From positions 8,826,301 to 8,890,300 of the forward strand of contig NC_052133.2 in assembly GCF_016086655.4 (NCBI RefSeq): DNA of 64,000 nucleotides, read 5' to 3'. A model generated the notes under the pieces. That model searched no databases. It saw nothing but the letters and a program-made list of their open reading frames with translations, and had not been told where the DNA came from. A program made the translations under genes and the position numbers. Positions 59,870-64,000 of the stretch are shown one piece after another (the stretch's first letter is position 1; every line of letters begins with the position of its first letter). This DNA is from Lepeophtheirus salmonis. Lineage: Eukaryota; Arthropoda; Copepoda; Siphonostomatoida; Caligidae.

Positions 59870-60163
59870 TCAGGTATGGGAAGCCCTTACCTTACTGCAG
59901 TCGCTTGCAGATGTATTAGGCAGCGTTCCTGGTATTTTTGGGGATTTTATGATTGCCTCAGCAACGTTGCTGGTCTCAAACAATTCCAGGATGCCGTAAC
60001 GTTTGTCCTCTGGCTGCTTCGTGGTGAAACTAAGAAGATAAGGTAACAAAAAAAATTGTTCTGTGACAGAACTTTGAAGTAAGGTTAGAGAACTTTGGAA
60101 GATAAACGCACAAGATAAAAAAAAATAGAAATATGTCTGGATACTTCTGACCGCCCGTTTATG
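59870..60163 (-). pseudogene. Tc1-like element 5' end with helix-turn-helix fragment
   Basis: Reading minus from about 60157, CGGGCGGTCAGAAGTATCCA resembles a Tc1 terminal repeat (GGTCAAAAGTATTTGGACA type). About 110 bp inside, an open stretch (60029-59891) reads KQPEDKRYGILELFETSNVA and then IIKSPKIPGTL, a Tc1 N-terminal helix-turn-helix. The frame then meets a GTAAGG, so a spliced host exon is a weaker alternative. The 115-residue frame further on (59463-59810) is not recognised as transposase. Confidence 0.5.
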
Positions 60164-60169
60164 TATTCC

Positions 60170-61575
60170 TATTTTGTTTATGACCCGCAGACATTTAGCT
60201 ACAGACGTTTGTCGTTAAAAATAAGTAATTTATAATTTACACTTTATCTTGCCTCCTCTTGCCTCTTGGAATAAAAAAAATGTTCATAATGAAAAGAACT
60301 CTCTGTCGCTTAGTTGATAATCTAATTTATGAAAATAGTGGGCATGTCTCATTATTTTAATTATAAGGTATTTCCTCTTACCTTTGGGGATAATTAATAT
60401 ACGCACATCGATTTTAATTATAGTAAAAGGGGACTATATGAGATTTTTTTAAAGTTTATTTAGGTTGTTTTTTTAAGCTTTCAAATATCCTATCTAGACA
60501 TATTATGACAAAAAAAAGTGTAATTGTGTTCATAGCCATGGTAACCGATTATATGAACTGTGAGACATATCCAGAATAGTTTGGGTTTTTGGCAGCACAA
60601 TTTTCTCAAAACTAGAATGTTATGTTTTTTTTGGTTTTTTGTTCAAGCAAAGCAGATCTAGGATGACCTTGTGCTTACCTCTTATACTTCAGAAGTAGTG
60701 GAAAATAATCAAGGCCACAAAACACCTTTACTTATCTCAAAATGACATTATGACAATAACATGGGACATTTATGATCAACTCTGGTTGTATTTTTAACTT
60801 TACTTGGATGGAAACATGGATGGGACAAACTGCTTAGATCATTTGTTTAGGGGTAAGAAAATATATTTTGGGAGGTACGTTAGGCCTAATATTAATGATA
60901 AAAATATATTACAAGATTCTAGGAGATTTGGAGTCTAAAGGAATAAAGCTTATACATATTTTCTCTAAAAAAAACCGATATTCTGGATATTTTTAAAATT
61001 GAATGTGCGCATTCCAAAATGTATCATTAAGCATTGTACGTCTAAAAATACAGAATAAAAAGTTTTAGATTGCGTATTTAACCATTTTAGAAGTTGAAAT
61101 CTAGATTATACTGTGTTGCAAGTAAAAAGGGATGCAGTCGCTTAATATAGGCTTACTGAGTTAGTTTATTAGGCCTCTGACATTTTTTGTCATAATATAT
61201 CTAGATGAAAATCTACATATCTTTAAATTGACTCTTCATGTTTAAAAAAAAAAATAATGTTTCAAATAATTTGAGGCTTCATTTCATCAAATTAATACCA
61301 AGTGTATAGTATTAACTCTCTCCTTCTGTGACCTAGAAAGTAATCCCTTCATTCCTAAGGGGATTACATATTTTATGACAGACTATTTGATACCCCATCA
61401 AAAAAATGTTTTTACAAAACAATCATAAAATTTATACCATAGTCTAGAATCAAGTGATCACTTTATTTACTCAACTGCTTATTTTTTCGTCTGTGTCAGC
61501 ATGTTCTGAATATTTTAATTCCATTACCAAAATCCAAATCACAGTTTTTTTTTGTTTTTTTTCCCGGTATTTTCT
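60170..61575. other. Intergenic DNA, no recognised gene
   Basis: AT-rich with no repeat match or coding run. Confidence 0.5.
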
Positions 61576-61580
61576 TTGAA

Positions 61581-61586
61581 TTTATT
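61581..61586 (-). terminator. Possible poly(A) signal for the candidate exon
   Basis: AATAAA on the minus strand, 23 nt after the candidate stop codon at 61609. Supports the exon only weakly, since this hexamer is common in AT-rich DNA. Confidence 0.3.
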
Positions 61587-61608
61587 AATAGTCCATCAAA
61601 GAATCATC

Positions 61609-61733
61609 TTAGTTTTCTGCAAGATGGAAATTGTGAATTCCAGTTCCTTCACAAACTCTTTTACTCTTTTTCAAGACTAGAGTCATCCCATCCCCTCTTT
61701 CAATTTCATCCAACAAAAATAGACTTTCAAAGT
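61609..61733 (-). CDS. Candidate terminal exon of an unrecognised gene
   Basis: The minus-strand frame after an acceptor (TTCTTTAG at 61734, or GCAG about 20 nt further upstream) encodes about 41 residues, including FESLFLLDEIERGDGMTLVL and VCEGTGIHNFHLAEN, then TAA at 61609. AATAAA lies at 61581-61586, 23 nt past the stop. An upstream in-frame stop means a splice is needed. The composition reads like protein, but no family is recognised and no upstream exon was identified within the window. It could be chance. Confidence 0.33.
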
Positions 61734-62039
61734 CTAAAGAATAATTAAGACTGCAAATTTAAATGATAGACCAATCCCGGAGGGACTCACATCTCATTTA
61801 AAAGTATGATGGATGTGCTTCTCCTTCTACGGACCAAAAGTAACCATAATACTACTCGTGGGTCGGGGTTGGCTCGCTGACCAAGGCTATGGACTTCTCA
61901 TACCAAAACCTAACACAAGTATGTCTTAAATTTATAACTAATAACCTCTACATTGGTGAAACTGTCGATTCATTGTGACGTCACGTGACAACAATCTATC
62001 GAATATTACTTGAATAATGTATCTGATCTATCAACTCCT

Positions 62040-62765
62040 TACTTTATATACAGAATAAGGACCCAGAACTTGCTGAAATTTATAAAAGGTTTCCGAACGC
62101 CCCAAAAAGAGAACATTTTCGAAAAAAAAGGATAGTTCATCTTGCATATTCTGATGTACGGATGTATTGTTCTAACCCCGTCTAAAATCTTAAAAATCCA
62201 CCTGAGTTATAGTTGACAGTCAGTAATGTTATCGTCAATATCTTTTGGATCCTAGGGATATCGGAGTCATACCCCAGGATACAAGAACAGTACAATTAGT
62301 TGCATCTTACAACTTTCCCTCTTGATTAAAGTTTTATCCAGATATGTTCCAGTATATGATAACAGCGTGTAGTTGAATTTGGAATCCATTAATAATATAA
62401 ATTAACTTTATATTGATCTCAAAGGCCAACAAAAAGTCTGATTCCAACTGATTTGTTAAAATTCAGAATATATATTTAAGCTCTTCTGAATGAAGTATGG
62501 ATTTAAATGGTAAAAAAGAAATATGGAGTAGTCAATTGGTAAATAGATGAAAAAGTTTTAGAACGAATGAAATCGTATGATACAGTTTCAGAAAAAAAAC
62601 CAGATTGGCACATATATATCGGTTAGGTAAGTCAAAAGAAAAAATAGCGTTCATGGGAGAGATTCTTAATACAAATAATGAGTTTACACCAAATGAGATT
62701 TTGGAAAGAACTTTTGAGAAGCAAAATTGTCCCTTGGGATTGCTTCTTTAATGGGTTTTAAAATG
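62040..62765 (+). pseudogene. Unrecognised coding-like, interrupted stretch
   Basis: The plus strand shows protein-like runs broken by stops: NKDPELAEIYKRFPNAPKRE near 62055, DIGVIPQDTRTVQLVASYNF near 62260, IDEKVLERMKSYDTVSEKKP near 62545 and GKSKEKIAFMGEILNTNNEF near 62627, the last ending at a TAA at 62751. Codon use and charge pattern look like a decayed gene. The start lies beside sequence resembling the family B TIR (TACAGAATAAGGACCCAG), so a transposon-borne gene is possible. No homologue is recognised. Confidence 0.35.
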
Positions 62766-62799
62766 AAATGAAACATTAGGTGAAATTTGTGAAAATCAA

Positions 62800-63700
62800 A
62801 TCTTGTAAAAAGAAAAAAATTAGAGCAGTATTTATATATATTCCCTTAAATTGGTGATCAATGAGCAAAAAAAAAAAAAATAATAATAATAATCTTAATC
62901 AAAATATAGAATTCATTTTCAGAACAAAATAGATATTATTATCAAGAATATTTAAAAAGTACTTATTACGGAAAACTCGCAACATAATTTTATAGCATTT
63001 CTTTTACAATAAGATTTTAAATATTTATCCGCTAAAGGCATAAAAGAATTTCATTATTTTTGACCTTTCAAAGTTCTAGATGTTGATATTGAACACTTAG
63101 CATGAAGTCTTTATCTTTATATAAAGTTGTTCTGGAGAAAATTGTCAAAAAATACAAGTTTAAAGGAACAATAAGTTGAGTTTGAAAATGGACTTCTTAG
63201 GGCCTTTAAAAATACTTATTTATAAGATAAATTCGGAACAAGTTTCAAGAGGTTTCGTGGTTAGAAAGAGTATTAAATATTCCGACGTATTTACAATACT
63301 TTTCAAATGATTTCAGAGTCATTCATAATTTTGATTCAGTACCAATGCAAACCAAGAACTATGTAAAATAAATTTAATATTTTAGGTCACTTAAATTTTG
63401 TTGAATAAGAAAATATATGTAGGTATATAAAACATAAAATTCAAATATGTAAATACAAAGTTGTCAATATTCGTACAAAATTGAAATTATCTACCTTCAA
63501 AATAATTATTTCCTACACATTTGCTTATCACAAATAATAATCATTTGAAAAAAAAAAAAAAATTCCTAATTTTTTAAAATAAATTATGAAAAGAAAAATT
63601 ACAACCTGTTGAATATGTATTTTATAAAATTCACTGTCAAATGATTGTGGAAAAAGGTTAGGTATGCATTTCTTGGGGTAATCTATCTGGATATTGAAAT
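62800..63700. other. AT-rich DNA with faint coding-like pieces
   Basis: An (AAT)n tract lies at 62880-62893. Around 63030-63240 the plus strand has interrupted runs such as FKVLDVDIEHLA and VEFENGLLRAFKNTYL, possibly a continuation of the 62.0 kb relic, but too broken to call. Confidence 0.3.
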
Positions 63701-63708
63701 TGTGTGTA

Positions 63709-63840
63709 CCGAGTGGTCCATTGAAATCTGATCACTTAATCATTCAATAATTAATTAAAGTTGAGTGATTGACATTAATTCATATATTTCGATGTATTAA
63801 ATCATAAACAATTAGTTACAAAACAAAACATACATGAGGT
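63709..63840 (+). mobile_element. Mariner family A, 5' end fragment
   Basis: TACCGAGTGGTCCATTGAAA at 63708 is the best-preserved 5' TIR of the family. The sequence follows the consensus to AACAAAACATACATGAGG and then gives way to a T run and the 270-bp repeat. Confidence 0.75.
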
Positions 63841-63884
63841 TTTTTTTTTACATAACGGCGTTTCTTTCATTTGAATCTCTGTTT

Positions 63885-64000
63885 ATTGATTCTAGCTTGT
63901 TCCGCTCTCACAGCGTTACTTTGCTACCACAAAAGTAACCTATGAATTCTGTTGTCAGCTGTCAATTCTCTCGTCTCCCTTGATACATCATGGCTATTTC
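63885..64000 (+). repeat. 270-bp dispersed repeat, copy 4, cut by window end
   Basis: GCGTTACTTTGCTACCACAA, GTTGTCAGCTGTCAATTCTC and GATACATCATGGCTATTTC match the start of the repeat. It again follows a mariner family A 5' fragment. Confidence 0.65.

Noticed and set aside
1..64000. CRISPR array, operon or phage-like system
   Set aside because: Spliceosomal introns, TATA/poly(A) signals and animal transposons show eukaryotic DNA; no regularly spaced identical repeats.

Overview
The window is AT-rich animal DNA. It is gene-poor, crowded with decayed DNA transposons, and the one intron-bearing gene has very short introns (49-61 nt). The mix of mariner/Tc1-like relics, the arthropod-type achaete-scute gene and a protease resembling crustacean brachyurins point to an arthropod, most likely a parasitic copepod such as a salmon louse (Lepeophtheirus/Caligus). 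That assignment is inferred from family resemblance and was not searched. No bacterial signals, CRISPR arrays or convincing tRNA/rRNA genes were seen.

Two genes look intact. The first is a secreted S1-family serine protease at 2520-3588 (minus strand): five exons, 281 residues, full catalytic triad, a TATA box and a poly(A) signal. Its specificity pocket looks brachyurin-like rather than tryptic. The second is an intronless achaete-scute-type bHLH transcription factor at 51241-51975 (minus strand, 244 residues), with a proneural-type E-box and a TATA-like site just upstream.

Most of the rest is a transposon graveyard. At least twelve mariner/Tc1-type relics of different families can be told apart by terminal inverted repeats (TIRs) and transposase fragments. 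They lie near 1.5, 4.4, 10.2, 14.2, 15.2, 24.4, 26.3, 29.3, 30.3, 31.5, 33.6, 37.1, 39.9, 40.8, 42.0, 43.2, 45.5, 49.7, 52.9, 59.9 and 63.7 kb. One family (TIR starting TACYGAGTGSTCCATT) has seven copies, three of which share the same internal deletion. A broken L1-like non-LTR retrotransposon occupies about 17.05-19.27 kb (minus strand). A relic of a repeated, uncharacterised arthropod gene family lies at 12.2-13.1 kb.

Smaller repeats include a MITE with TIR CCAAGGTTAATAGAAATAC, a composite A/B repeat, a 270-bp repeat present four times, about ten copies of a G/C-tipped A/T-run element, and a 388-bp direct duplication at 47.85 and 55.36 kb that brackets the achaete-scute gene. Three places (5.87-6.95, 61.6-61.7 and 62.05-62.76 kb) carry coding-like stretches that were not recognised; these are the best candidates for something undescribed.
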